Shown here: positions 16,626 to 25,002 of the stretch, piece after piece
Layout: each line of letters starts with the position of its first letter
Numbering within the stretch: the stretch's first letter is position 1
Source of the DNA: Providencia sp. R33
GTDB taxonomy: Bacteria > Pseudomonadota > Gammaproteobacteria > Enterobacterales > Enterobacteriaceae
Assembly (NCBI RefSeq): GCF_019343475.1
Contig: NZ_CP072453.1
Span: 4,092,001-4,156,000, forward strand
Reading direction: 5' to 3'
DNA: 64,000 nt
Notes under the pieces: generated by a model
What the model saw: only the letters and a program-made list of their open reading frames with translations
The model's database searches: none
What the model was told of the DNA's origin: nothing
Program-made: the position numbers and the translations under genes

Positions 16626-17096
16626 ATGCCACGTCGTCGCGTAATAGGTCAACGTAAAATTCTTCCAGATCCTAAGTTCGGATCAGAATTACTGGCCAAG
16701 TTTGTAAACATCCTGATGGTAGACGGGAAAAAATCTACTGCTGAAGCAATCGTATATACTGCGCTTGAAACTCTGGCTCAGCGTTCTGGTAAAACTGAAC
16801 TTGATGCATTCGAATTAGCACTGGATAACGTGCGTCCGACTGTGGAAGTTAAATCCCGCCGTGTTGGTGGTTCAACTTACCAAGTTCCAGTTGAAGTTCG
16901 CCCGGTTCGTCGTAATGCCCTGGCAATGCGTTGGATCGTTGATGCTGCTCGTAAACGCGGTGATAAATCTATGGCACTTCGCCTAGCAAATGAATTATCA
17001 GACGCTGCTGAGAACAAAGGTTCATCCGTTAAGAAACGTGAAGACGTTCACCGTATGGCAGAAGCTAACAAGGCGTTCGCACACTACCGTTGGTAA
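16626..17096 (+). CDS. rpsG: 30S ribosomal protein S7
   Basis: A 156-residue head-domain primary binder of the 16S 3' major domain. The start PRRRVIGQRKILPDP and the end ANKAFAHYRW match the E. coli type. S7 represses its own operon translationally in E. coli through the rpsL-rpsG spacer; the spacer here is 97 nt, similar in size, so the control is likely retained (inference). Confidence 0.98.
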   Translation: MPRRRVIGQRKILPDPKFGSELLAKFVNILMVDGKKSTAEAIVYTALETLAQRSGKTELDAFELALDNVRPTVEVKSRRVGGSTYQVPVEVRPVRRNALAMRWIVDAARKRGDKSMALRLANELSDAAENKGSSVKKREDVHRMAEANKAFAHYRW

Positions 17097-17181
17097 TTTC
17101 TTACCAATCTTAGTGATGTATCTCAGGGTAGCTTTTGCTGCCCTTTATATGAAGAATTGAACGCCCACGAGAGAGGAAAAA

Positions 17182-19308
17182 ATGGCCCGTCAAACGCCCA
17201 TCGCGCGCTACCGTAATATCGGTATCAGCGCACACATCGACGCAGGTAAAACCACTACTTCTGAACGTATTCTGTTCTATACTGGTGTAAACCATAAAAT
17301 CGGTGAAACCCACGAAGGTTCAGCAACAATGGACTGGATGGAGCAGGAGCAAGAGCGTGGTATTACTATCACATCTGCTGCGACTACTGCATTCTGGTCT
17401 GGTATGGCAAAACAATATGAGCCACACCGTATCAACATCATCGACACCCCAGGACACGTTGACTTCACAATCGAAGTAGAACGTTCTATGCGTGTTCTTG
17501 ATGGCGCAGTAATGGTTTACTGTGCAGTTGGTGGTGTTCAGCCACAGTCTGAAACTGTATGGCGTCAGGCTAACAAATATAAAGTTCCACGTATCGCGTT
17601 CGTTAATAAAATGGACCGTATGGGTGCGAACTTCTTACGTGTTGTTGAGCAATTAAAAACACGTTTAGCGGCTAACGCAGTTCCACTGCAATTACCAGTC
17701 GGCGCAGAAGAGTCGTTCACTGGTGTTGTTGACTTGCTGAAAATGAAAGCAATCAAGTGGAGCGATGAAGACCAGGGCGTTACCTTCGAATACGAAGATA
17801 TCCCTGCGAACCTGCAAGAAGCAGCTGAAGAGTGGCACAACAACCTGATCGAAACCGCAGCAGAAGCATCAGAAGAACTGATGGAAAAATATCTGGGCGG
17901 TGAAGAACTGACTGAAGCAGAAGTTAAAGCTGCATTACGTCAACGTGTTCTTGCAAGCGAAATTATCCTGGTTACCTGTGGTTCTGCATTTAAGAACAAA
18001 GGTGTTCAGGCGATGCTGGATGCAGTTGTTGATTACTTACCTGCGCCAACAGATGTACCTGCAATCAATGGTATTCTGGACGACGGTAAAGACACTCCTG
18101 CTGAGCGTCACGCAAGTGATGATGAGCCATTCTCGTCATTAGCATTTAAAATTGCAACCGACCCATTCGTTGGTAACTTAACGTTCTTCCGTGTTTACTC
18201 TGGTGTTGTTAACTCAGGTGACACAGTTCTGAACGCAGTGAAATCGAAAAAAGAACGTTTTGGCCGTATCGTTCAGATGCACGCTAACAAACGTGAAGAG
18301 ATCAAAGAAGTTCGCGCTGGTGACATCGCGGCGGCTATCGGTCTGAAAGACGTAACTACAGGTGATACTTTATGTGCAGTTGATGCACCAATCATCCTGG
18401 AGCGTATGGAATTCCCAGAGCCAGTAATCTCTGTTGCAATCGAACCAAAAACTAAAGCTGACCAAGAAAAAATGGGTATCGCATTAGGCCGTCTGGCTCA
18501 AGAAGACCCATCATTCCGCGTATCAAGTGATGAAGAGACTAATCAGACTATCATCGCTGGTATGGGTGAATTGCACTTGGACGTTCTGGTTGACCGTATG
18601 CGTCGTGAATTTAAAGTTGAAGCGAACGTTGGTAAACCTCAAGTTGCTTACCGTGAAGCAATCACTGCTAAAGTGACTGACATCGAAGGTAAACACGCGA
18701 AACAGTCTGGTGGTCGCGGTCAGTATGGTCATGTCCTTATCGATATGTTCCCACTGAACAAAAACGATAAAGACGGCCTGCCAATGGACTACGAATTTGT
18801 CAACGAAATCAAAGGTGGTGTAATTCCAACTGAATACATCCCTGCGGTTGACAAAGGTATCCAAGAGCAGCTGAAATCTGGCCCATTAGCTGGCTACCCT
18901 GTTGTTAACATGGGTGTTCGTCTGCATTTCGGTTCTTACCATGATGTTGACTCCTCTGAACTGGCGTTTAAACTTGCGGCTTCACTCGCGTTTAAAGATG
19001 GCTTCAAAAAAGCTAAACCTGTTCTGCTTGAGCCAATCATGAAAGTCGAAGTGGAAACACCAGAAGACTACATGGGTGATGTTATTGGTGACCTGAACCG
19101 TCGTCGTGGTATGATTGAAGGTATGGATGACCTGCCTACTGGTAAAGTCGTTCGTGCACAAGTACCATTGTCAGAAATGTTCGGTTATGCTACTGACCTG
19201 CGTTCTCAGACACAAGGTCGTGCTTCATACTCTATGGAGTTCCTGAAGTACAATGAAGCACCAAACAACGTTGCACAGGCTGTTATCGAAGCTCGTAACG
19301 CTAAGTAA
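17182..19308 (+). CDS. fusA: Elongation factor G
   Basis: A 708-residue translocation GTPase with G1 AHIDAGKTTTSERIL (about 18), G3 DTPGHVDF (about 88) and G4 NKMD (about 142), then domains II-V ending in the GMIEGMDDLPTGKVVRAQVPLSEMFGY-type block. It catalyses ribosomal translocation and, with RRF, subunit recycling. AGAGAGGAAAA precedes the ATG. Third gene of the str operon. Confidence 0.98.
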   Translation: MARQTPIARYRNIGISAHIDAGKTTTSERILFYTGVNHKIGETHEGSATMDWMEQEQERGITITSAATTAFWSGMAKQYEPHRINIIDTPGHVDFTIEVERSMRVLDGAVMVYCAVGGVQPQSETVWRQANKYKVPRIAFVNKMDRMGANFLRVVEQLKTRLAANAVPLQLPVGAEESFTGVVDLLKMKAIKWSDEDQGVTFEYEDIPANLQEAAEEWHNNLIETAAEASEELMEKYLGGEELTEAEVKAALRQRVLASEIILVTCGSAFKNKGVQAMLDAVVDYLPAPTDVPAINGILDDGKDTPAERHASDDEPFSSLAFKIATDPFVGNLTFFRVYSGVVNSGDTVLNAVKSKKERFGRIVQMHANKREEIKEVRAGDIAAAIGLKDVTTGDTLCAVDAPIILERMEFPEPVISVAIEPKTKADQEKMGIALGRLAQEDPSFRVSSDEETNQTIIAGMGELHLDVLVDRMRREFKVEANVGKPQVAYREAITAKVTDIEGKHAKQSGGRGQYGHVLIDMFPLNKNDKDGLPMDYEFVNEIKGGVIPTEYIPAVDKGIQEQLKSGPLAGYPVVNMGVRLHFGSYHDVDSSELAFKLAASLAFKDGFKKAKPVLLEPIMKVEVETPEDYMGDVIGDLNRRRGMIEGMDDLPTGKVVRAQVPLSEMFGYATDLRSQTQGRASYSMEFLKYNEAPNNVAQAVIEARNAK

Positions 19309-19386
19309 TCGATTTTACATCGGTTAACTACTTTAATTTAAGTTCCTTCTTTATCGTGAAGAGGGAACTCCATAAGGAATAGAGTC

Positions 19387-20571
19387 GTGTCTAAAGAAAA
19401 ATTTGAACGTTCAAAACCGCACGTTAACGTTGGTACTATCGGCCACGTTGACCACGGTAAAACTACTCTGACAGCAGCTATCACTACTGTTCTGGCTAAA
19501 ACTTACGGCGGTTCTGCTCGTGCATTCGACCAAATCGATAACGCACCAGAAGAAAAAGCGCGTGGTATCACCATCTCTACTTCTCACGTAGAGTATGATA
19601 CTCCAACTCGCCACTACGCACATGTAGACTGCCCAGGACACGCCGACTATGTTAAAAACATGATCACTGGTGCTGCACAGATGGACGGTGCAATTCTGGT
19701 TGTTGCTGCGACTGATGGCCCAATGCCACAAACTCGTGAGCACATCCTGTTAGGTCGTCAGGTTGGCGTTCCTTACATCATCGTGTTCCTGAACAAATGT
19801 GACATGGTTGATGACGAAGAACTGTTAGAATTAGTTGAAATGGAAGTTCGTGAGTTACTGTCTCAGTACGACTTCCCAGGCGACGACACTCCAGTTGTTC
19901 GCGGTTCAGCTCTGAAAGCGCTGGAAGGCAACCCAGAGTGGGAAGCGAAAATTGTTGAATTAGCAGGTTACCTGGATTCTTACATCCCAGAACCAGAGCG
20001 TGCAATTGACCGTCCGTTCCTGCTGCCAATCGAAGACGTATTCTCAATCTCAGGTCGTGGTACAGTAGTAACAGGCCGTGTTGAGCGTGGTATCGTTAAA
20101 GTTGGTGAAGAAGTTGAAATCGTTGGTATCAAAGAAACGGTTAAAACAACTTGTACTGGCGTTGAAATGTTCCGTAAATTACTGGACGAAGGCCGTGCGG
20201 GTGAGAACGTTGGTGTTCTTCTGCGTGGTACTAAACGTGAAGAAATCGAACGTGGTCAAGTTCTTGCTAAACCAGGTTCAATCAAGCCACACACTAAATT
20301 TGAATCAGAAGTATATATTCTGAGCAAAGATGAAGGTGGTCGTCACACTCCATTCTTCAAAGGTTACCGTCCACAGTTCTACTTCCGTACAACTGACGTA
20401 ACAGGTACTATCGAACTGCCAGAAGGCGTAGAGATGGTAATGCCAGGTGATAACATCAACATGATCGTTACCCTGATCCACCCAATCGCGATGGACGACG
20501 GTTTACGTTTCGCAATCCGTGAAGGTGGCCGTACTGTAGGTGCGGGTGTTGTTGCAAAAATCATTGCATAA
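19387..20571 (+). CDS. tuf: Elongation factor Tu
   Basis: A 394-residue GTPase that delivers aminoacyl-tRNA. G1 GHVDHGKTTL, G3 DCPGHADY and G4 NKCD are present, with domains 2 and 3 intact. The start is GTG at 19387, as in E. coli tufA. It is the last gene of the str cluster but is followed directly by secE-nusG, the gene set that follows tufB in E. coli. Only one tuf is in the window, so tufA versus tufB cannot be assigned. Confidence 0.98.
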   Translation: MSKEKFERSKPHVNVGTIGHVDHGKTTLTAAITTVLAKTYGGSARAFDQIDNAPEEKARGITISTSHVEYDTPTRHYAHVDCPGHADYVKNMITGAAQMDGAILVVAATDGPMPQTREHILLGRQVGVPYIIVFLNKCDMVDDEELLELVEMEVRELLSQYDFPGDDTPVVRGSALKALEGNPEWEAKIVELAGYLDSYIPEPERAIDRPFLLPIEDVFSISGRGTVVTGRVERGIVKVGEEVEIVGIKETVKTTCTGVEMFRKLLDEGRAGENVGVLLRGTKREEIERGQVLAKPGSIKPHTKFESEVYILSKDEGGRHTPFFKGYRPQFYFRTTDVTGTIELPEGVEMVMPGDNINMIVTLIHPIAMDDGLRFAIREGGRTVGAGVVAKIIA

Positions 20572-20606
20572 TACCGCTCTTTCTGAATAAGAAAGAACTA
20601 CTTAGT

Positions 20607-20637
20607 AAAAAGGGCGTCTTATAGACGTCCTTTTTAT
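20607..20637 (+). terminator. tuf terminator
   Basis: AAAAAGGGCGTC pairs with GACGTCCTTTTT around a short loop, with the T-run included, 36 nt after the tuf stop. It separates the str operon from secE. Confidence 0.88.
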
Positions 20638-21152
20638 ACGTTGCAAAATTAAGAACCTATCTCATCAATCATTTCTAAATAATTATTGGTGAGATAGGCT
20701 CTGAAACAACGAATTGATAATTGCGTCGGTTCCTTTGCGCAGTTATATGAGATTTATTAAGGTTTTGCTCCGAAGATATGGTATATTTTACCGCTGCCAC
20801 AAAAAAAACCTGATTTTTCCTATTGGTGTGGCTGAAAATTTACTGAGCATGCTGAAAATCCTGCAAAATGGATAGCACTTGTGAAATGGAAAGTACTGAC
20901 GAACGAATAGTACTTGCGAAATAGAATGTGGCTGCAATGGGTTGTGTTTGCAGAACAAATACCGCTAATTACCTCCATTAACAAGGCTAATTGCTTTAAC
21001 TCGCAGGTGATGTTATTGATATCCCTATCAAATTTTGCAGGCTTGGTTTGTAGTAATTGAGGGATATGTTGGCATATTCTATTGGTTTGGCTTGATTACT
21101 TACCCTTGTAGGTAACAGGCTTTGTACATACTTCATGGTAACAGGTTGAATT
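20638..21152. other. Long intergenic region between tuf and secE
   Basis: About 515 nt without a gene. It holds a strong hairpin at 20656-20698 (CCTATCTCATCAAT with ATTGGTGAGATAGG), a run of imperfect short repeats around 20868-20930 (ACTTGTGAAATGG, ACTTGCGAAATAG), an inverted pair GATATCCCT/AGGGATAT (about 21016 and 21061) and two GGTAACAGG copies shortly before secE. No tRNA genes, unlike the E. coli tufB upstream region. The secE promoter should be here but was not pinned down. Confidence 0.45.
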
Positions 21153-21539
21153 ATGAGTGCGAATAGCGAAGCTCAAGGAAGTGGACGCAGTGCAGACATT
21201 TTCAAATGGGTAATTGTCTGTGCCCTATTAATAATTGCGATTGTTGGCAACTATTACTTCCGTCAATATAATCTCGCGCTGCGTGCTTTTGCAGTTGTGG
21301 CTGTGGTCGCTATTGCAGGTGCTGTCGCTTTATGGACAACAAAAGGTAAAGCAACACTGGCGTTTGCACGCGAAGCTCGTGTCGAGATGAGAAAAGTCAT
21401 TTGGCCAACTCGCCAGGAAACATTACAAACTACTTTAATTGTTGCCGCAGTAACGGCTGTAATGTCATTAATACTGTGGGGATTAGATGGTATCCTGGTG
21501 CGTTTAGTTTCATTTATTACAAGCCTGAGGTTATTCTAA
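21153..21539 (+). CDS. secE: Preprotein translocase subunit SecE
   Basis: A 128-residue inner-membrane protein with three helices (about 18-38, 45-63 and 95-120) and the conserved amphipathic segment EARVEMRKVIWPTRQETLQTT before the last helix, the part that clamps SecY. Length matches E. coli SecE (127 aa). It abuts nusG with no spacer. Confidence 0.96.
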   Translation: MSANSEAQGSGRSADIFKWVIVCALLIIAIVGNYYFRQYNLALRAFAVVAVVAIAGAVALWTTKGKATLAFAREARVEMRKVIWPTRQETLQTTLIVAAVTAVMSLILWGLDGILVRLVSFITSLRLF

Positions 21540-22085
21540 ATGTCCGATTCACCTAAAAAGCGCTGGTATGTCATTCAGGCATTCTCTGGTTTTGAAGGTC
21601 GCGTAGCACAATCTTTACGTGAACATATCAAATTACATGCTATGGAAGATTTTTTTGGCGAAGTTATGGTTCCAACAGAAGAAGTTGTTGAAATCCGTAG
21701 CGGTCAGCGCCGTAAGAGTGAACGTAAATTCTTCCCAGGCTATGTCTTAGTCCAAATGGTCATGAACGATGACTCTTGGCACTTAGTACGTAGTGTACCT
21801 CGTGTAATGGGGTTCATTGGTGGGACGTCAGACCGTCCAGCACCAATTAGCGATAAAGAAGTTGATGCTATCATGAACCGCTTACAACAAGTTGGTGATA
21901 AACCACGTCCGAAAACACTGTTTGAACCAGGTGAAATGGTTCGTGTTAGCGAAGGTCCATTTGCTGACTTTAACGGTGTTGTTGAAGAAATTGATTACGA
22001 AAAGAGCCGCTTAAAAGTTTCTGTTTCTATCTTCGGTCGTGCAACTCCAGTCGAATTGGATTTTGGCCAAGTCGAAAAAGCCTAA
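21540..22085 (+). CDS. nusG: Transcription termination/antitermination factor NusG
   Basis: A 181-residue protein: NGN domain (about 1-120, with KRWYVIQAFSGFEGRVAQSL and FFPGYVLVQM) and C-terminal KOW domain (about 128-181, with EPGEMVRVSEGPFADFNGVV). It binds RNA polymerase and couples it to Rho, S10 or NusA. The ATG follows the secE stop directly, so the pair is translationally coupled. Confidence 0.97.
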   Translation: MSDSPKKRWYVIQAFSGFEGRVAQSLREHIKLHAMEDFFGEVMVPTEEVVEIRSGQRRKSERKFFPGYVLVQMVMNDDSWHLVRSVPRVMGFIGGTSDRPAPISDKEVDAIMNRLQQVGDKPRPKTLFEPGEMVRVSEGPFADFNGVVEEIDYEKSRLKVSVSIFGRATPVELDFGQVEKA

Positions 22086-22108
22086 TCTAAACGACAAAAC
22101 TGACTTGC

Positions 22109-22151
22109 AAAAGGCGTGAAATTTGACTACAATTTCGCGCCTTTTGTTTTT
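22109..22151 (+). terminator. nusG terminator
   Basis: A 15-bp stem, AAAAGGCGTGAAATT with AATTTCGCGCCTTTT (one G-U type position), a 7-nt loop and a following GTTTTTAT, 24 nt after nusG. Confidence 0.85.
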
Positions 22152-22204
22152 ATGCTTTGCCAATTTGCTTCTTAATTGAGCTTACATAGGCGGGGCATGT
22201 TTAA

Positions 22205-22259
22205 TTAACGGGGAGCCTTACAAACGTTAAGGCGCTATCACCCATCTAGAGGAAATATC
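22205..22259 (+). promoter_or_regulatory. Probable L1-binding autoregulatory leader of rplKA
   Basis: ACGGGGAGCC followed by the small hairpin GCCTTA/TTAAGGC sits just before the rplK ribosome site (AGAGGAAAT). In E. coli, L1 represses rplKA by binding a mimic of its 23S site in this leader. Assignment is by position and partial sequence resemblance. Confidence 0.5.
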
Positions 22260-22688
22260 ATGGCTAAGAAAGTTCAAGCCTACGTTAAGCTGCAAGTTGC
22301 AGCTGGTATGGCGAACCCAAGTCCACCAGTTGGTCCAGCTCTGGGTCAACAAGGTGTTAACATCATGGAATTCTGTAAAGCGTTCAACGCAAAAACAGAC
22401 AGCCTGGAAAAAGGTTTACCAATTCCTGTTGTTATTACTGTTTACGCAGACCGTTCTTTCACTTTCGTTACCAAAACTCCACCTGCAGCCGTTCTGCTGA
22501 AAAAAGCAGCTGGCGTTAAGTCTGGTTCAGGCAAGCCTAACAAAGAGAAAGTAGGTAAAGTTACCTCTGCTCAGATTCGCGAAATCGCTGAAACTAAAGC
22601 TGCGGACATGACTGGTGCTGACGTTGACGCTATGATGCGTTCAATCGAAGGTACTGCTCGTTCCATGGGCCTGGTTGTGGAGGACTAA
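22260..22688 (+). CDS. rplK: 50S ribosomal protein L11
   Basis: A 142-residue protein of the GTPase-associated centre. The start is AKKVQAYVKLQVAAGMANPS with the proline-rich PPVGPALGQQGVNIMEF; C-terminal rRNA-binding domain ends SMGLVVED. Needed for RelA activation and thiostrepton binding. rplA follows after 4 nt. Confidence 0.98.
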   Translation: MAKKVQAYVKLQVAAGMANPSPPVGPALGQQGVNIMEFCKAFNAKTDSLEKGLPIPVVITVYADRSFTFVTKTPPAAVLLKKAAGVKSGSGKPNKEKVGKVTSAQIREIAETKAADMTGADVDAMMRSIEGTARSMGLVVED

Positions 22689-22692
22689 GACA

Positions 22693-23394
22693 ATGGCTAA
22701 ACTGACTAAGCGCATGCGCAATATCCGTGAAAAAGTTGATGCTACTAAACAGTATGACATCGCTGAAGCCGTTGCACTGCTGAAAGAATTAGCGACTGCT
22801 AAATTCGTTGAAAGCGTTGACGTTGCTATTAACCTGGGCATCGATGCTCGTAAATCTGACCAGAACGTTCGCGGTGCAACTGTACTGCCACACGGTACTG
22901 GCCGTTCAGTTCGCGTTGCTGTGTTCGCACAAGGCGCAAACGCTGAAGCTGCTAAAGCTGCTGGCGCTGAATTGGTTGGTATGGAAGATCTGGCTGATAA
23001 AATCAAAGCTGGCGAAATGGACTTTGACGTTGTTATTGCTTCTCCAGATGCAATGCGCGTTGTTGGCCAATTAGGTCAAGTTTTAGGCCCACGTGGTCTG
23101 ATGCCAAACCCGAAAGTTGGTACTGTAACTCCTAACGTTGCTGAAGCGGTTAATAACGCTAAAGCAGGTCAGGTTCGCTACCGTAACGACAAAAACGGAA
23201 TCATCCACACCACTATCGGTAAAGTTGATTTCGACGCTGACAAACTGAAAGAAAACCTAGAAGCACTGCTGATCGCGCTGAAAAAAGCAAAACCAGCTTC
23301 TGCTAAAGGTATTTTCATCAAGAAAGTTAGCCTGTCTACCACTATGGGTGCAGGTGTTGCTGTTGACCAAGCTGGTCTGTCAGCGACAGTTTAA
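22693..23394 (+). CDS. rplA: 50S ribosomal protein L1
   Basis: A 233-residue L1-stalk protein and translational repressor of rplKA. The ATG at 22693 (MAKLTKRMRNI) is right; an in-frame codon at 22675 overlaps rplK. The central GPRGLMPNPKVGTVTPNV is the family signature. It forms one unit with rplK. Confidence 0.98.
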   Translation: MAKLTKRMRNIREKVDATKQYDIAEAVALLKELATAKFVESVDVAINLGIDARKSDQNVRGATVLPHGTGRSVRVAVFAQGANAEAAKAAGAELVGMEDLADKIKAGEMDFDVVIASPDAMRVVGQLGQVLGPRGLMPNPKVGTVTPNVAEAVNNAKAGQVRYRNDKNGIIHTTIGKVDFDADKLKENLEALLIALKKAKPASAKGIFIKKVSLSTTMGAGVAVDQAGLSATV

Positions 23395-23426
23395 TTGCTA
23401 TAGCTTCGGCTAATAAGTAATTAGGC

Positions 23427-23455
23427 TTTACCTTTGCGTTGATTTTGTATAAAAT
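23427..23455 (+). promoter_or_regulatory. Putative rplJ (P-L10) promoter
   Basis: TTTACC at 23427-23432, a 17-nt spacer and TAAAAT at 23450-23455, placed in the rplA-rplJ gap where E. coli has the L10 promoter. The -35 box is weak. Confidence 0.5.
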
Positions 23456-23467
23456 TTGACGCCTTGA

Positions 23468-23499
23468 GTTTGTTGGGTATAGCAATGTACCCAACAAAC
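23468..23499. repeat. Perfect inverted repeat between rplA and rplJ
   Basis: GTTTGTTGGGTA and TACCCAACAAAC form a perfect 12-bp stem with an 8-nt loop. No T-run follows, so it is not a standard intrinsic terminator; it lies immediately downstream of the presumed L10 promoter. Confidence 0.6.
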
Positions 23500-23537
23500 C
23501 ACAAATTTCGGTATGGAGTCTGGCCTTTCCAGACCCC

Positions 23538-23715
23538 GTCCAAGACCGCAGGTGTGCTATTTATAGTCACTTAATTTACCTGCGTAGACGGTGACAGAGA
23601 TACCTAGAATTTTATTCTGGATTCTATTCTGCTCACCGTGTTTTAGCGCTCAAATACATGTTGTATCTGAGTGATGTGAGTCCCGGGGGTTTCCCGGTTA
23701 ATCCAGGAGCAAGAA
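23538..23715 (+). ncRNA. L10 leader (L10-L12 autoregulatory mRNA element)
   Basis: The conserved CAAGACCGCAGGTG and CCTGCGTAGACGGTGACAGA blocks of the enterobacterial L10 leader are present, able to form the kink-turn stem bound by the L10(L12)4 complex, followed by GCTCACCGTG pairing with the CGGTGA block. In E. coli binding represses rplJL translation. The element runs to the rplJ ribosome site. Confidence 0.8.
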
Positions 23716-23719
23716 GCTA

Positions 23720-24217
23720 ATGGCACTAAATCTTCAAGACAAACAAGCGATTGTTGCTGAAGTCAGCGAAGTAGCCAAAGGCGCGCTTTCTGCAGTTGTT
23801 GCTGATTCACGCGGCGTAACTGTAGCAAAAATGACTGAACTGCGTAAAGCAGGTCGCGAAGCTGGCGTTTATATCCGTGTTGTTCGTAACACACTGATTC
23901 GCCGTGCTGTTGAAGGTACTTCTTACGATGTACTGAAAGACGTGTTTGTCGGTCCAACCTTAATTGCTTTCTCTAACGAACACCCGGGCGCTGGCGCTCG
24001 TCTGTTCAAAGAGTTCGCGAAAGCGAATCCAGCATTTGAGATTAAAGCTGCGGCCTTTGAAGGTGAGTTAATCCTAGCGAAAGATATCGATCGTCTGGCA
24101 ACTCTCCCAACTTACGATGAAGCAATCGCACGCCTGATGGCAACCATGAAAGAAGCCGCTGCCGGCAAATTGGTTCGTACTCTGGCTGCTCTGCGCGATC
24201 AGAAAGAAGCTGCATAA
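23720..24217 (+). CDS. rplJ: 50S ribosomal protein L10
   Basis: A 165-residue stalk base that holds the L7/L12 dimers and represses its own mRNA. The start ALNLQDKQAIVAEVSEVAKGA and the arginine-rich RVVRNTLIRRAVEGT segment are family-typical. AGGAGC precedes the ATG. Confidence 0.98.
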   Translation: MALNLQDKQAIVAEVSEVAKGALSAVVADSRGVTVAKMTELRKAGREAGVYIRVVRNTLIRRAVEGTSYDVLKDVFVGPTLIAFSNEHPGAGARLFKEFAKANPAFEIKAAAFEGELILAKDIDRLATLPTYDEAIARLMATMKEAAAGKLVRTLAALRDQKEAA

Positions 24218-24277
24218 GCCCTTTCCTTCGTTGCTTTTTAACGTATAAACTATTTCTGAATTTTAGGAACACTTGTT

Positions 24278-24646
24278 ATGTCTATCACTAAAGACCAAAT
24301 CCTTGATGCAGTTGCAGAAATGTCTGTAATGGACGTTGTTGAACTGATTACTATGATGGAAGAAAAATTCGGCGTTTCTGCTGCTGCAGCTGTTGCTGTT
24401 GCTCCAGGTGCTGCTGCTGAAGCTGCTGAAGAAAAAACTGAATTCGACGTTGTTCTGTCTGCTATCGGCGGTAACAAAGTTGCAGTTATCAAAGCAGTTC
24501 GTGGCGCAACCGGTCTTGGCCTGAAAGAAGCTAAAGACATGGTAGAGTCAGCTCCAGCGACAATCAAAGAAGCTGCAAGCAAAGACGAAGCTGAAACTCT
24601 GAAGAAAGCTCTTGAAGAAGCAGGCGCTTCTGTTGAACTTAAATAA
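24278..24646 (+). CDS. rplL: 50S ribosomal protein L7/L12
   Basis: A 122-residue acidic stalk protein: N-terminal dimerisation region (1-35), Ala-rich hinge (about 36-52) and factor-binding C-terminal domain with GLGLKEAKDMVESAP. One residue longer than the E. coli form. In the same transcript as rplJ, 60 nt apart. Confidence 0.98.
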   Translation: MSITKDQILDAVAEMSVMDVVELITMMEEKFGVSAAAAVAVAPGAAAEAAEEKTEFDVVLSAIGGNKVAVIKAVRGATGLGLKEAKDMVESAPATIKEAASKDEAETLKKALEEAGASVELK

Positions 24647-24686
24647 GTTCAATTTCAAGAACGCAGCTTAATCTAATTAGGCTGAC

Positions 24687-24717
24687 GGCTGGTGATTTTT
24701 TAATCACCAGCCTTTTT
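24687..24717 (+). terminator. rplL-rpoB attenuator
   Basis: GGCTGGTGATT pairs perfectly with AATCACCAGCC and is followed by TTTTT, 40 nt after rplL. In E. coli a partial terminator here lets only a fraction of transcripts reach rpoBC, and the same is expected. Confidence 0.87.
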
Positions 24718-25002
24718 GCGCTGTAAAGCGTGATGGGTGTTAACAGCTTTTCACGCAGTTTTATTGTTAACAACAACCCTCCAATACTTCTTTCTATTGA
24801 CGACTTAATATACTGTGTTCTTCGCTACGACCCGCTCGGGTAGCTCGGTAGCCAAAGCGCACAATGAAATGATTTAAGAGTAATAGCAATGAGTATTACG
24901 GAAAGTATTCATTTTCCATTTCTTATATAAAACGCGTTGCGGTTAAGACTCTTTTTTAAGAGCTAACCACTTGGGTCACTGATCAACGAGCTGAGGAAAC
25001 CT
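24718..25002. other. rplL-rpoB intercistronic region
   Basis: About 285 nt between attenuator and rpoB. In E. coli this spacer contains an RNase III processing stem and rpoB translational control signals; here only the ribosome site GAGGAAAC before rpoB was clear. No gene seen. Confidence 0.4.

Noticed and set aside
20638..21152. tRNA genes upstream of secE as in the E. coli tufB region
   Set aside because: No cloverleaf or CCA-ended tRNA sequence could be found in the interval.
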